Assembly (NCBI GenBank): GCA_938028725.1
Contig: CALIMH010000002.1
Coordinates: 31,501-95,500, forward strand
From: an uncultured Anaerolineae bacterium
GTDB taxonomy: Bacteria; Chloroflexota; Anaerolineae; J036; Brachytrichaceae
Direction of reading: 5' to 3'
DNA: 64,000 bases
The notes below the pieces were generated by a model that did not search any database, was not told where the DNA came from, and saw nothing but the letters and a program-made list of their open reading frames with translations. Positions 26,733 through 35,336 of this stretch are shown piece by piece; within the stretch, counting starts at the first letter, position 1; each line of letters opens with the position of its first letter. Position numbers and translations under genes: made by a program.

Positions 26733-27731
26733 ATGGGCTTTGACGTCGAGCTTGGCTTGGAGTGGTATCGCCAAATGGTGCTGATCCGTCAGTTTGAGCT
26801 GCGCGCGATCGAGGAGCGCAAAAAGGGCTTGATCCCCGGCTTCATCCACCCCTACATCGGCCAGGAAGCGTGCGCCGTGGGCGCTTGTGCGGCGCTCGCA
26901 CCCGACGACGTGATCACCAGCACGCACCGCGGCCATGGCCACCTGATCGCTAAAGGCGGCGATGTGCGCCGCATGATGGCGGAGCTGGCCGGGCGCCAGA
27001 CCGGCTACTGTGGCGGAAAGGGCGGCAGCCTGCACATGACCGACTTCGAGCTGGGCATTCTCGGTGCCAATGGGATTGTCGCTGGCGGCATCCCTATGGC
27101 GGTTGGCGCGGCGCTCGCCTTCCAACTGCGCGGCGATCGCTCCTCGCAGGGCGGGCTGCGTGTGGCGTTGGCCTTCTTCGGCGATGGCGCCACCAACCAG
27201 GGAGCCTTTCACGAGGCGCTCAACTTGGCCGGCCTGTGGCGGCTGCCGGTTGTTTTCTTCTGCGAGAACAACCTTTACGGCGAGGGCACGCCGCAGCACA
27301 AACAAGCTCCTATCACTCGCCTCAGCCAGCGCGCTGCAAGCTATGCCATGCCGGGCGTCACGGTGGATGGCAATGATGTAGAGGCGGTCTATCAGGCCAC
27401 CTGCCAAGCTGTGCAACGTGCCCGCGCTGGCGATGGCCCAACGTTCATCGAAGGCCTCACCTATCGCTACCGCGGCCACTACGAAGGCGACCCCCAAGTG
27501 TACCGCAGCCGCGACGAGGTGGCACAGTGGGAAGCGCGCGACCCGATCCCGCGCTGGCGGCAGGCGTTGTTGGCGCAGGGCGTCCTGCCTGCCACGCTGG
27601 ACGACGTGGAGCGCCACGTCGCCGCATTGTTGGAGGAGGCCGTGGCGTTGGCTCGCTCCTCGCCGCCGCCTCGGCCGGAAGATGCGCTGGAGGGCGTTTA
27701 CGGCGACACGCACGACGGCCGCGTCTTTTGA
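26733..27731 (+). CDS. Thiamine-diphosphate dehydrogenase E1 alpha subunit (pyruvate/acetoin type)
   Basis: The 332-residue protein matches the alpha subunit of 2-oxo acid or acetoin dehydrogenases, which decarboxylate the keto substrate on thiamine diphosphate. It shows HPYIGQEACAVGACAAL, STHRGHGHLIAKG, YCGGKGGSLHM and the cofactor motif FGDGATNQGAFHEALN through FFCENN. The N-terminus MGFDVELGLEWYRQM fits the start at 26733. Unusually, no E1 beta, E2 or E3 gene lies beside it, so the partner must be encoded elsewhere. Confidence 0.88.
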   Translation: MGFDVELGLEWYRQMVLIRQFELRAIEERKKGLIPGFIHPYIGQEACAVGACAALAPDDVITSTHRGHGHLIAKGGDVRRMMAELAGRQTGYCGGKGGSLHMTDFELGILGANGIVAGGIPMAVGAALAFQLRGDRSSQGGLRVALAFFGDGATNQGAFHEALNLAGLWRLPVVFFCENNLYGEGTPQHKQAPITRLSQRAASYAMPGVTVDGNDVEAVYQATCQAVQRARAGDGPTFIEGLTYRYRGHYEGDPQVYRSRDEVAQWEARDPIPRWRQALLAQGVLPATLDDVERHVAALLEEAVALARSSPPPRPEDALEGVYGDTHDGRVF

Positions 27732-27796
27732 ACGTGTCGAGGCTGTTTGGCGCCCAAGCGGTGGCGGGCATGCGAAAGGTGGCGGTGGCCGCGCAG

Positions 27797-28001
27797 TTGT
27801 TCACAATTTCCCGTATTCCTCCACAGCTTCCGCCCCGTTTATCCACACACACTAGCCTGGAGTCGAGCGCATCGAGCTGAGTAGCTGCCCGCCCAGCAGG
27901 GCATAGGGATATGGGTGGGAGGTCCAGAAGTGGCTGGGCGTATATCTGGGCTTGGACCATCATGAGCGGCCGGGCATCGCTTGTGGATGAGCTGTGAATA
28001 A
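27797..28001. other. Cluster of DnaA-box-like 9-mers
   Basis: A perfect TTATCCACA lies at 27839-27847. One-mismatch boxes on the other strand lie at 27982-27990 (TGTGGATGA) and 27993-28001 (TGTGAATAA). Weaker matches occur at 27797-27805 (TTGTTCACA) and 27817-27825 (TCCTCCACA). All but the last one or two bases fall in the 262-base non-coding gap. No dnaA, dnaN or other origin-linked gene is near, so this may be a DnaA-controlled promoter or titration site rather than oriC. Confidence 0.5.
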
Positions 28002-29277
28002 TCACCAGTCGCGTGTGACAAGTCAACTTTTCAAAGTGAGGCGCGTGTTTCGGCCGGTGGTCGTGCTGTGGGTGGTGGTGCTGACCCTGCTCCGATGCGA
28101 CGTGCCGCCCTACGCCGATCGCGCGGTGTATCTCGATCGCCTGATCGCCGGCAAGCAGTTTGATCTGCTTGGCTGGTGGCTGAGGACGGTGTGGGACAAG
28201 TGGATGTACAGCCTAGCAAGCCCGCACCTCCTGCTGAACGAGAGCGAGCAGGTGGCACTGGTGCGCCGTTACTTCCAAGCGCTCAGCGAGTATCAGCACC
28301 TGGAGGGGCGCATCCGCAACTTGTATGCTGCTCCGAACGTCACCGATCCCTACTCAGCTAGCGCTGCGCTGCGTGCCCAACGCGACGCCACGCGCAATTG
28401 GCTCTCGCAGCACCAATCAGCGGTGGAGGCTATCCTCGAGCAGCAGGTGGCCGCTGTGCTGCGCGAGGAAGGGATGGACATCGGTGGCGAGATTTACCCG
28501 CCGGTGCGCTTTCGCTTCAGCCCCCTGCCGCACCTGCTGGTGATCTCGCGCCGCGACCGCATCGAGCGCATAGACTCGCGCGAGCTATCGCCCGGCTTGC
28601 CGGTGGACGTGCAGGACCAACTGGAGCGCACCGTTGACCAGCGCTTCAACGTCTCGTCGCTGGTGACCAACATCGGTGGGTTGGGGGCTTACCCCACCAT
28701 GTTGGTGGAGACCCCAGTGATGGAATGGGTGATCGGCACGGTGGCCCATGAGTGGACGCACAACTACTTGTTGGCCGTGCTCAGCCCTGTGGCGCTGCGC
28801 TACTACGCCGACCCCGCCATGCGCACCATCAACGAGACCACAGCCGTCATTGTCGAGCGCGAGGTGGGGCCGCGTGTGATCGCGCGCTTCTATCGCCCCT
28901 CAGCGGCGGCGCTGTTTTCCGATGTGCGCGCCAGCCGCTCAGCTGCCTCGTTCGACTTCCGGTCGGAGATGCGCGCCACCCGTCTGCGTGTGGACGCGCT
29001 GCTGGCCGAGGGCCGCGTCGAGGAGGCCGAGGCCTACATGGAGGAACGTCGCAAGCTGTTTGTCGCCAACGGTTACCCTATCCGCAAGCTCAATCAGGCT
29101 TGGTTTGCCTTTCACGGCGCCTACAACGCCGACCCGGACGGCTCGCCAGCAGCCGGGGCTGACCCGATTGGCCCCGCGGTGCAAGCACTACGCCAGCGCA
29201 GCGCCTCGCTCGGCAACTTTCTGCGGCAGGTGGCCTCGTTGCGCGACAAGGAGGACCTCTTCAGCCGCGTGCGCTAG
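27994..29277 (+). CDS. Predicted HExxH metalloprotein, membrane-anchored or secreted
   Basis: The 427-residue product has an N-terminal hydrophobic segment (about residues 19-35, VVVLWVVVLTLLR followed by Cys) and a central AHEWTHNYL (His252-Glu253-His256), the zinc-peptidase motif. Glu281 in INETTA, 25 residues later, could be the third ligand. The rest is alpha-helical and Arg-rich with no recognisable domain. The start (GTG 27994, or GTG 28015 or 28036) is uncertain and overlaps a DnaA-like box. Peptidase activity is inferred from the motif alone. Confidence 0.65.
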   Translation: MNNHQSRVTSQLFKVRRVFRPVVVLWVVVLTLLRCDVPPYADRAVYLDRLIAGKQFDLLGWWLRTVWDKWMYSLASPHLLLNESEQVALVRRYFQALSEYQHLEGRIRNLYAAPNVTDPYSASAALRAQRDATRNWLSQHQSAVEAILEQQVAAVLREEGMDIGGEIYPPVRFRFSPLPHLLVISRRDRIERIDSRELSPGLPVDVQDQLERTVDQRFNVSSLVTNIGGLGAYPTMLVETPVMEWVIGTVAHEWTHNYLLAVLSPVALRYYADPAMRTINETTAVIVEREVGPRVIARFYRPSAAALFSDVRASRSAASFDFRSEMRATRLRVDALLAEGRVEEAEAYMEERRKLFVANGYPIRKLNQAWFAFHGAYNADPDGSPAAGADPIGPAVQALRQRSASLGNFLRQVASLRDKEDLFSRVR

Positions 29278-29341
29278 GACTCTGGCTTTCGGGGTGATGA
29301 TGATGCGCGTCGAGCGATAGGCTGGCGTAGGTCGTGCGCTT

Positions 29342-30106
29342 TTACTTTGGCTGGTCGTGCTCAGCCCTGGTCAGCTCAGGGGCACCGAGCGCTTCGCGCA
29401 TCTTGCGCTGGATGGACGCCGGCAAATCCTTCCATCGCCCAGCACCACGCAGGTAGTCCTTCAGCTCGTCGGCGGCCAAAATTGGGACCGGCGAGGGCTC
29501 TACATCCAGCACCACGCGAGGGTGGGTGAACACGATGATGCCGCGCACGGGGATGGTCAGATCGGGCAGCCTCTGCTTCAGCCACTTGTTGACTTTGGCG
29601 ATCTCGGCGTTTAGCTCCACGAGTGGGTCGCCGAGCGCTTCTTCGCGGCCCAGCCACATGCGCAGCAAGCTCTCTCGTCGCTGCCACTTGCCATTGGCGA
29701 AGCGCACCTTGCCTTCTTGATTACGGGTGACAAACACCGTCACGCCGCCTGGCTCGATCAGCATGTAGGGCGTGGGCGGCTGGAAGATCAGCAGGGCGTA
29801 TTTGCGATCAAGCCCTTTCAGGCTTTCGCGCAGCAGCACGTCGGGACGGCTTGGCGACAGGTAGCGGTTGCCGAAGTAGAAACCCACGCGTGAGATAGCA
29901 AACCCACTGAACAGGATCAGCGTGTAAAGCAGAAAGAACAAACCGCTGCGCTCCGGTGTGAGCAGGCCGAGCTGTGGCCCGAACAGGGTGAGCAACAAGC
30001 CGCCGAACAAAATCCCCACCGACCCAAACAGGGCGATGCGGCTGAGGGTGGCCATGCGCTTGAGCTTTCTCTCATCAAGCACCACTTTCATGGTTTGCCT
30101 CATCAA
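29342..30106 (-). CDS. Membrane protein with NERD-like C-terminal region
   Basis: The 254-residue product has two hydrophobic helices (about residues 23-45 and 55-72). A soluble part follows with ALLIFQPPTPYMLIEPGGVTVFVTRNQEG and RGIIVFTHPRVVLDVEPSPVPIL, which resembles the nuclease-related NERD fold without obvious catalytic residues. Its ATG at 30106 overlaps the fabF stop as ATGA. Function is unknown; coupling to fatty-acid synthesis genes is a positional observation. Confidence 0.65.
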   Translation of the reverse strand: MMRQTMKVVLDERKLKRMATLSRIALFGSVGILFGGLLLTLFGPQLGLLTPERSGLFFLLYTLILFSGFAISRVGFYFGNRYLSPSRPDVLLRESLKGLDRKYALLIFQPPTPYMLIEPGGVTVFVTRNQEGKVRFANGKWQRRESLLRMWLGREEALGDPLVELNAEIAKVNKWLKQRLPDLTIPVRGIIVFTHPRVVLDVEPSPVPILAADELKDYLRGAGRWKDLPASIQRKMREALGAPELTRAEHDQPK

Positions 30107-31470
30107 ACCACTTTGCCAAGCGCAAGCGTGGCGTTCTGGCCGCCCAATCCAAACGAGTTGGAAATGGCATACACCACTTCGCGTTGCCTGGCCACGTTCG
30201 GCACATAGTCCAGATCACATTCTGGGTCTGGCGTGTGCAGGTTGATGGTGGGCGGGATGATGCCATAGCGGATCGTCAGTGCGGTGCTGAGCGCCTCAAT
30301 GGCCCCGGCAGCGCCCATCGCGTGGCCCACCATGGATTTGGTGCTGGTGACGGGGATGGCGTAGGCGCGCTCACCAAACACCTGCTTGATCGCCATGGTC
30401 TCCAACACGTCGTTGGTGGGCGTGGCGGAGCCGTGAGCGTTGATGTAGTCGATCTGGTCTGGGGTGAGGCCAGCATCTTGCAGCGCCCACTGCATGGCGC
30501 GGATCGCGCCGCTGCCGGTTGGGTCTGGGATGGCGATGTGGTGAGCGTCGGACGACACGCCAAGGCCAAGCACCTCGGCGTAGATTTCGGCGCCGCGTGC
30601 TTTGGCAAGCTCGTAGTCCTCCAGGATCATCACGACGCAGCCCTCGCTATAGACGAAGCCATCGCGTGTTGCGTCGAAGGGGCGTTGCGCCTTTTCGGGT
30701 TCTTCATTGTGCGTGCTGAGCACCCGCATGGCTGTGAAGGCGACGATGGCCGGCTCGATCACCGTTGCTTCCACACCGCCGGCAAAGGCAGCATCCATCT
30801 TGCCATGGCGGATCATCTCTGCCGCCTCGCCGATCGCTTGCGTGCCCGAGGCGCAGGCTGCCACCACGGTGCTGAGCAGGCCTTTAGCGCCGAAGCGTGT
30901 GCTGATGTGATGGCCAGGCGCGTTGGGCAACGCAGCCGGCAGTGCGAAGGGGTTGGCGCGTCGCCAACCCAGCCGCCGGTATTCCTGTGTGCCATTGTCG
31001 GACATTTCGTAGCCGCCGAGCGCTGTGCCCATCACGACGCCAGTGCGGTCTGGCGCTACATCCTTGCCGATGCGCAGGCCGGAGCGCTCCAGCGCCTCTT
31101 GGGCGGCGGCGATGGCAAATTGCGAGCAGCGCGCCATGCGACGCGCCTCTTTAGGCTCGACGTAGCGTGTGGGGTCAAAGCCTTTCACTTCGCCAGCGAT
31201 GCGCACCGGCAGATGTCTGGCGTCGAACGCCGTGATGGGCCCGATGCCGCTGCGTCCCAAGATCAGGTTGTTCCACGTGTCCATGGTGTTGAGGCCCAGC
31301 ACGGTGATGGCGCCGATGCCGGTGATCACCACCCGCCGGCGGTTGTTTCCGCTGGCCACATACACGTGCGGCATACCGCGCGCGCGGCGGCGGCGCATTT
31401 TATGTGAGGCGAAGCTGACCAGCCTTTTAAGCCCGCCTTTCAGACCGGCAAATCGTTTCACGCTTGCCAT
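30103..31470 (-). CDS. fabF: 3-oxoacyl-ACP synthase II with N-terminal extension
   Basis: FabF condenses malonyl-ACP with acyl-ACP in fatty-acid elongation. The active-site Cys is in VVAACASGTQAIGEA (about residue 206) and the histidines in NAHGSATPTND and KSMVGHAMGAAG. The conserved core starts with RRVVITGIGAITVLG at about residue 45. The preceding Arg/Lys-rich 44-residue extension is unusual, but the ATG at 31470 has AGAGGA upstream and lies 3 bases after plsX. The alternative ATG at 31374 has no such site. Confidence 0.93.
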   Translation of the reverse strand: MASVKRFAGLKGGLKRLVSFASHKMRRRRARGMPHVYVASGNNRRRVVITGIGAITVLGLNTMDTWNNLILGRSGIGPITAFDARHLPVRIAGEVKGFDPTRYVEPKEARRMARCSQFAIAAAQEALERSGLRIGKDVAPDRTGVVMGTALGGYEMSDNGTQEYRRLGWRRANPFALPAALPNAPGHHISTRFGAKGLLSTVVAACASGTQAIGEAAEMIRHGKMDAAFAGGVEATVIEPAIVAFTAMRVLSTHNEEPEKAQRPFDATRDGFVYSEGCVVMILEDYELAKARGAEIYAEVLGLGVSSDAHHIAIPDPTGSGAIRAMQWALQDAGLTPDQIDYINAHGSATPTNDVLETMAIKQVFGERAYAIPVTSTKSMVGHAMGAAGAIEALSTALTIRYGIIPPTINLHTPDPECDLDYVPNVARQREVVYAISNSFGLGGQNATLALGKVV

Positions 31471-31473
31471 GGC

Positions 31474-32505
31474 TCATCCTCTGGTGGTGTGGTCCAGCTC
31501 CAGCGCTGATCGGGGCATAGCCTGCAGGCCTTGCTCGATCGCGTCCAGCACGCCGCGCTCCACGGCTTCGGCCGCGCGTCGAATGGCGGACTTGATCGCC
31601 CGCGCCTTGCTGCGCCCGTGCCCTACGATTACCACACCGTCCACGCCGAGCAGCACGGCGCCACCCACTTCCTCGTAGTCCAGCTTTTGGCGCAAGGTTT
31701 GCTTGATCGCGTCCTTGGCCAGCAGCGCGCCCAGCTTGGCCGGGATGCTCGAGGTGAAGGCTGTGCGCAAGGCATCCTCCAGAAAGCTCTTCATGCCCTC
31801 GGCAAACTTGAGCAAAACGTTGCCGACAAAACCGTCGGCCACGAAAACATCTGCAGCACCGGCAGGCAGATCGTAGCCTTGTACGTTGCCGACGAAGTTG
31901 ATCGGCGCGCGTTTGAGGAGCTGGTGCGCTTCCTGAACAGCTTGGTTGCCCTTGGTCTCTTCTTCGCCGTTGGATAGCAGCGCCACGCGTGGGTTGCGGA
32001 TGTGCATCACGCGCTCGGCGTAAATGCTGCCCATCAGCGCGAATTGGGCCAGCCACTCAGGCCGACAGTCAGTGTTTGCCCCCAAGTCACAGAGCAACAC
32101 CGGCCCTTTGATCGTTGGAAACGCGGTTGCCAGGCAAGCACGGTGAATGCCCTTGAGACGACCCAGATACAACAGAGACGCCGCTAACGCGCCGCCTGTG
32201 TTGCCCATGGTCACAAAAGCGTCGGCGTCGCCGTTGCGCACCATCTGCACGCCGATCACCATCGAGCTGTGTTTGCGCGCTTTCACCGCCTGCGATGGGT
32301 GTTCGTGCATTTCGATCACCTCGCTGGCGTGGACGATGGGGAGTTGGAGGCCGGCGGTGTTGAATTGGTTGAGCAAGGGGCGGAGCAGCTCCTGTTGGCC
32401 GACCAGCGCGATCTCGTATCCGAACTCACGAGCTGCCTGAACAGCTGCCTCTACGTTGGGAGCGGCACCAAAGTCGCCGCCCATAGCGTCAAGCGCGATC
32501 CTCAT
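31474..32505 (-). CDS. plsX: Phosphate acyltransferase PlsX
   Basis: PlsX makes acyl-phosphate from acyl-ACP for the first step of phospholipid synthesis. The 343-residue product opens MRIALDAMGGDFGAAPNVEAA and has FVTMGNTGGALAASLLYLGRL, CDLGANTDCRPEWLAQFALMG and the FVADGFVGNVLLKFAEG stretch of the family. Location next to fabF is the usual plsX-fab linkage. No fabD or acpP is present here. Confidence 0.96.
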   Translation of the reverse strand: MRIALDAMGGDFGAAPNVEAAVQAAREFGYEIALVGQQELLRPLLNQFNTAGLQLPIVHASEVIEMHEHPSQAVKARKHSSMVIGVQMVRNGDADAFVTMGNTGGALAASLLYLGRLKGIHRACLATAFPTIKGPVLLCDLGANTDCRPEWLAQFALMGSIYAERVMHIRNPRVALLSNGEEETKGNQAVQEAHQLLKRAPINFVGNVQGYDLPAGAADVFVADGFVGNVLLKFAEGMKSFLEDALRTAFTSSIPAKLGALLAKDAIKQTLRQKLDYEEVGGAVLLGVDGVVIVGHGRSKARAIKSAIRRAAEAVERGVLDAIEQGLQAMPRSALELDHTTRG

Positions 32506-32529
32506 AGCTGTCCACAGTGTTGATGGGCA

Positions 32530-33183
32530 CTAGTTTCTGCAAAACGGGATGGTTGGGTCTTGTGGTGGCTGGATGGCCCGGTCGGCCAGCTCGCTCAAGC
32601 GCACTTCGCGGTCCACCATCGTGTGAACCGCATCGAAGAGTTGCTGGGTGGTTGACTGCGACAACAGCCGCTGCTTAGTCTTCAGCGAGGCGGGCAGCAG
32701 GATGGCTGCAACTATCGCCAGTGCGAGCGGCTCATCTGGCAGCGGGCCAATGTCAAGCTGTAGCGCAGTTTGCTCACCAAGTATCTCCACCAGGCGCTGC
32801 AGGCGTTCTTGTAGCGCGCGCACCTGCCTCGGCGGAACCTGCGGAGATTCGGCAAAAGGGTAGTCGGAGACCTCGCCGATTAAGTAGCCATGCGGGCTTG
32901 TGCGATAGCGATGTAACAAAAAACGCTGCTGGCCAAAGGTGAGGATGTTCATCCGCCCATCTTGCAGCCTCTCGACTTCTGAGATATGGGCGGTTGTGCC
33001 GACAGCCTGCCCTGCTCTGTTCAGTGTGAAGGTCAGCAGCACGCCAAACGGTGAGGAAGTGTCGATGCAGCGCTGAATCATCACCCGGTAGCGCGGCTCG
33101 AAGATGTGCAGCGGCAATAACTGGCCGGGGAACAGCACCACGTCAAGAGGAAAAAGGGGGAGCTCGTAAACCTGCCTGCTCAT
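32530..33183 (-). CDS. Lon N-terminal (substrate-binding) domain protein
   Basis: The 217-residue protein consists of the LON/PUA-like domain alone: ELPLFPLDVVLFPGQLLPLHIFEPRYR at the N-terminus and GRMNILTFGQQRFLL later. It lacks the ATPase and protease domains of Lon. Such stand-alone proteins are of unknown function, possibly substrate adaptors. The ATG at 33183 has GAGGGAGA upstream; an open frame to 33234 is less likely. Confidence 0.88.
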   Translation of the reverse strand: MSRQVYELPLFPLDVVLFPGQLLPLHIFEPRYRVMIQRCIDTSSPFGVLLTFTLNRAGQAVGTTAHISEVERLQDGRMNILTFGQQRFLLHRYRTSPHGYLIGEVSDYPFAESPQVPPRQVRALQERLQRLVEILGEQTALQLDIGPLPDEPLALAIVAAILLPASLKTKQRLLSQSTTQQLFDAVHTMVDREVRLSELADRAIQPPQDPTIPFCRN

Positions 33184-33214
33184 GACGTCTCCCTCACTCG
33201 CTTGGCGAAGTGGG

Positions 33215-33220
33215 ATTATA
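33215..33220 (-). promoter_or_regulatory. Candidate -10 box of the Lon-domain gene
   Basis: A perfect TATAAT on the minus strand lies 31 bases before the ATG at 33183, with a ribosome-binding site between. The -35 is weak. Confidence 0.45.
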
Positions 33221-33254
33221 GCCGTTGCCTCCATTCCAGAGGGACGACTTGCGG

Positions 33255-33647
33255 CTATTCAGGTTTGGTTGGCGGCTCGTCTGCTGGGTGTGGGGAGGTC
33301 TCTTGGGCGGGTGGGTTTTGGGCGCGCGCTCGAAGCGCCTCGTTGAGCTTGTGTAGGGTGTCCGCCAGCCCGAGTTCGATCTCGCGCACGATCTGCGGGC
33401 CATGAGCGGTTCGCCACACTTCGTTAATAGTGTTGACGACGCGATCGCGCCTGGCTTGAAGCTGCTCGGTGGCTTGCGTGATGGTGCGGTTGACGTTTTC
33501 GAGCACGCTGACCAGCTCCCGCTCTAGGCTTTTGCGCTCCTCACAGTCCCACATCGTTCGCAACAAAGTGGCGATGTTCTCGCCGAGTTGCCGGATCTCG
33601 CGCTCCAACGGCGAGTTGGAGTTGCTACTGTTCTGCTCAGTTGACAT
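33255..33647 (-). CDS. Small coiled-coil protein of unknown function
   Basis: The 130-residue product is charged and helical: a Ser/Asn-rich start, then heptad-like segments (about residues 13-110), and a Pro/Glu-rich tail. An ideal Shine-Dalgarno (AAGGAGGT at 33664-33657) lies 9 bases upstream of the ATG, within the end of the hydrolase gene. It is therefore a real, well-translated gene. I do not recognise the family. Confidence 0.8.
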   Translation of the reverse strand: MSTEQNSSNSNSPLEREIRQLGENIATLLRTMWDCEERKSLERELVSVLENVNRTITQATEQLQARRDRVVNTINEVWRTAHGPQIVREIELGLADTLHKLNEALRARAQNPPAQETSPHPADEPPTKPE

Positions 33648-33653
33648 GGCTGC

Positions 33654-34559
33654 TCAACCTCCTTCAGTGCGGGCAGGGTAATCTGCGCTCAGCTTGGCGC
33701 GCAGCCACCGGGCCACCTGCCTCATCTCTTGCTCGAACAGGATCACGCTCAAGTGTGTAGCCTGTCGCACCCACATCAGCGCCTTGTCGGATAAGGCGCT
33801 GTCGTAGAGCTGCTGCGCATGGCTAGGTGGCACGGCGACGTCGCGCGTGCCATGCACGAACAGCTTGGGACGGGCGCCGATTGCGCGCACGGCGTGGAGC
33901 GGCTCGAAACCTGCCACTAGATCATACAAGCTCTCGCCAAACCAAGCGCCCTTGACGCTGCGCCATTCTGCCCATAAGGCGGGCAACGCAAAATGCCGCA
34001 GCAAGGCCAGGTTGCGCGGCAGGCCTAGCTGCAACACCTCGCGGGCGATCAGCTTGCGCGTGATCGGCTGAAGATGAACCGGCGTGCTCACGCTCACCAC
34101 TGCCTGCACACGCGCATCACGGCTGGCCAGGTCGAGCGCTTGGCAGCCACCCAGGCTGATCCCCAACACACCGATGCGCGCAGCCGGGTGCGTCTCGGCC
34201 AGCCAGTCTATAGCTGTTGTGCAAGCGGCCTGGAGGTTGCGCCGTGTGCACGGCTGAGCGAGAAAGTCGCCGTGGCCGGGCGGGTCAATCGTGAGCACGG
34301 CCATGCTGTGCTCGAGCAGGGCGCGGAAGAGGACCAGCTTGAAAGCGTGGCGATTGTCGCCGGCGCCGCAGAGCACCAGCACCACCGCAGCCACATCTCC
34401 CACCGAGGGCGTCAGCAAGGTGTAGGGCAGGGCCGACCACGAAGCTGGGGAGAGGGGCGATGCCTCAGGCAGGACAAGGGGGATGTGGCCTATTCGCGTC
34501 GAGTAGGTCGCGCCAGCTTGTGGATCGAGCAGCCGCTTGGTTAACGAGACAACGGCCAT
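33654..34559 (-). CDS. Alpha/beta hydrolase
   Basis: The 301-residue protein has the alpha/beta-hydrolase fold. The nucleophile elbow is GISLGGCQALDLA (about residue 155), the oxyanion region is LVLCGAGDNRHAFKLVLFRALLEH, IDPPGHGDF follows strand 4, and FVHGTRDVAVPPSHA and ATHLSVILFEQ carry the late Asp and His. Substrate is not predictable. It lies 15 bases downstream of the histidine phosphatase gene on the same strand and may be co-transcribed with it. Confidence 0.85.
   Translation of the reverse strand: MAVVSLTKRLLDPQAGATYSTRIGHIPLVLPEASPLSPASWSALPYTLLTPSVGDVAAVVLVLCGAGDNRHAFKLVLFRALLEHSMAVLTIDPPGHGDFLAQPCTRRNLQAACTTAIDWLAETHPAARIGVLGISLGGCQALDLASRDARVQAVVSVSTPVHLQPITRKLIAREVLQLGLPRNLALLRHFALPALWAEWRSVKGAWFGESLYDLVAGFEPLHAVRAIGARPKLFVHGTRDVAVPPSHAQQLYDSALSDKALMWVRQATHLSVILFEQEMRQVARWLRAKLSADYPARTEGG
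33657..33664 (-). promoter_or_regulatory. Consensus Shine-Dalgarno site
   Basis: AAGGAGGT on the minus strand, 9 bases before the ATG at 33647. It is among the best ribosome-binding sites in the window and supports the small coiled-coil gene. Confidence 0.8.
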
Positions 34560-34574
34560 AGCGGCCCATTTGCC

Positions 34575-35192
34575 CTAGGTCTGGTGCAAGTGGCAGCAGT
34601 CGTTCAGCCGAACCAAATGCCAGCGATGATGCTCGTAGATCAGCTCACTCACGGAGGCATTGTAAAAACGGAAAGGGTGGCGGCGGGAGATGGGCAGCCC
34701 CAACACCTCGCCCAGCAATGCCCCAAGCGTGCCACCGTGCGAGACGGCGATCACATTGCCGTCGGTGTGGGTGAGCAGCACATCTTGCAGAAACTCACGC
34801 ACCCGTTGGCGCACCTCAACCGCTGTCTCCCCATTGGGGATCGTCACTTCGCGCTGCAACCATTGCTCTTGAAAATGCGCAAACGAAACCGACATCGCAG
34901 CAGCCACCTCCTCGCCTGTGAGGCCGCTCCAGTCGCCCATGTTGTACTCTCGTAGGCGATGGTCAGGCCGTAGCTCAAGGCCGCACGTTCGGGCAATCGC
35001 TTCGGCAGTCTGCAGGGCTCGTCGCAAGGAGCTGCTGTAAAGCGCGGCAATGGGTTTGTCGCGGAAGCGCTCGGCGACAAGGTGGGCTTGCCGCTCCCCC
35101 ATCGCATTCAACGGCACGTCCAACCAACCCTGGATGCGCCCAGTGGCGTTGAATTCGGTTTCCCCGTGGCGGACGAGAAACAACGTGAGCAT
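34575..35192 (-). CDS. Histidine phosphatase family protein (phosphoglycerate-mutase-like)
   Basis: The 205-residue protein starts MLTLFLVRHGETEFN, which carries the phospho-accepting His, and has SSSLRRALQTAEAIA and VSHGGTLGALL. This fits PhoE/CobC-like broad phosphatases that remove phosphate from small metabolites. The frame continues upstream to 36248, but that part is antisense to the MOSC gene and not protein-like. A GATAAT lies 15 bases before the ATG. Confidence 0.9.
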   Translation of the reverse strand: MLTLFLVRHGETEFNATGRIQGWLDVPLNAMGERQAHLVAERFRDKPIAALYSSSLRRALQTAEAIARTCGLELRPDHRLREYNMGDWSGLTGEEVAAAMSVSFAHFQEQWLQREVTIPNGETAVEVRQRVREFLQDVLLTHTDGNVIAVSHGGTLGALLGEVLGLPISRRHPFRFYNASVSELIYEHHRWHLVRLNDCCHLHQT

Positions 35193-35223
35193 GGCGCCTA
35201 GCCCAGCATTATCGCAGGCCTCC

Positions 35224-35242
35224 TGTGCTCGTCGCGAGCACA
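35224..35242. promoter_or_regulatory. Perfect palindrome in a divergent promoter
   Basis: TGTGCTCG and CGAGCACA flank TCG as an 8+8 inverted repeat between the phosphatase and MOSC genes. The short loop and position favour a repressor operator over an RNA hairpin. The binding protein is unknown. Confidence 0.5.
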
Positions 35243-35330
35243 AGCGCAAGGCGGGCTGCTCATGCGCTCCTCCAGCGATGGGCGTGCCGTCGTTCATGGT
35301 GACTGTGATCGTTGGCGGTGTGCGCCTGTT

Positions 35331-35336
35331 TACAAT
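35331..35336 (+). promoter_or_regulatory. Candidate -10 box of the MOSC gene
   Basis: TACAAT lies 21 bases before an in-frame TTG at 35358, where the MOSC similarity begins. It falls inside the longer open frame from 35262 and so argues for the later start. Confidence 0.35.

Noticed and set aside
27732..27993. Definite chromosomal origin (oriC)
   Set aside because: DnaA boxes are present, but no replication genes are nearby and gene orientation does not diverge from the site; reported only as a DnaA-box cluster.
30184..31407. 407-residue open frame antisense to fabF
   Set aside because: Shadow of a high-GC gene; rich in His/Ala/Arg with no domain and no start context.
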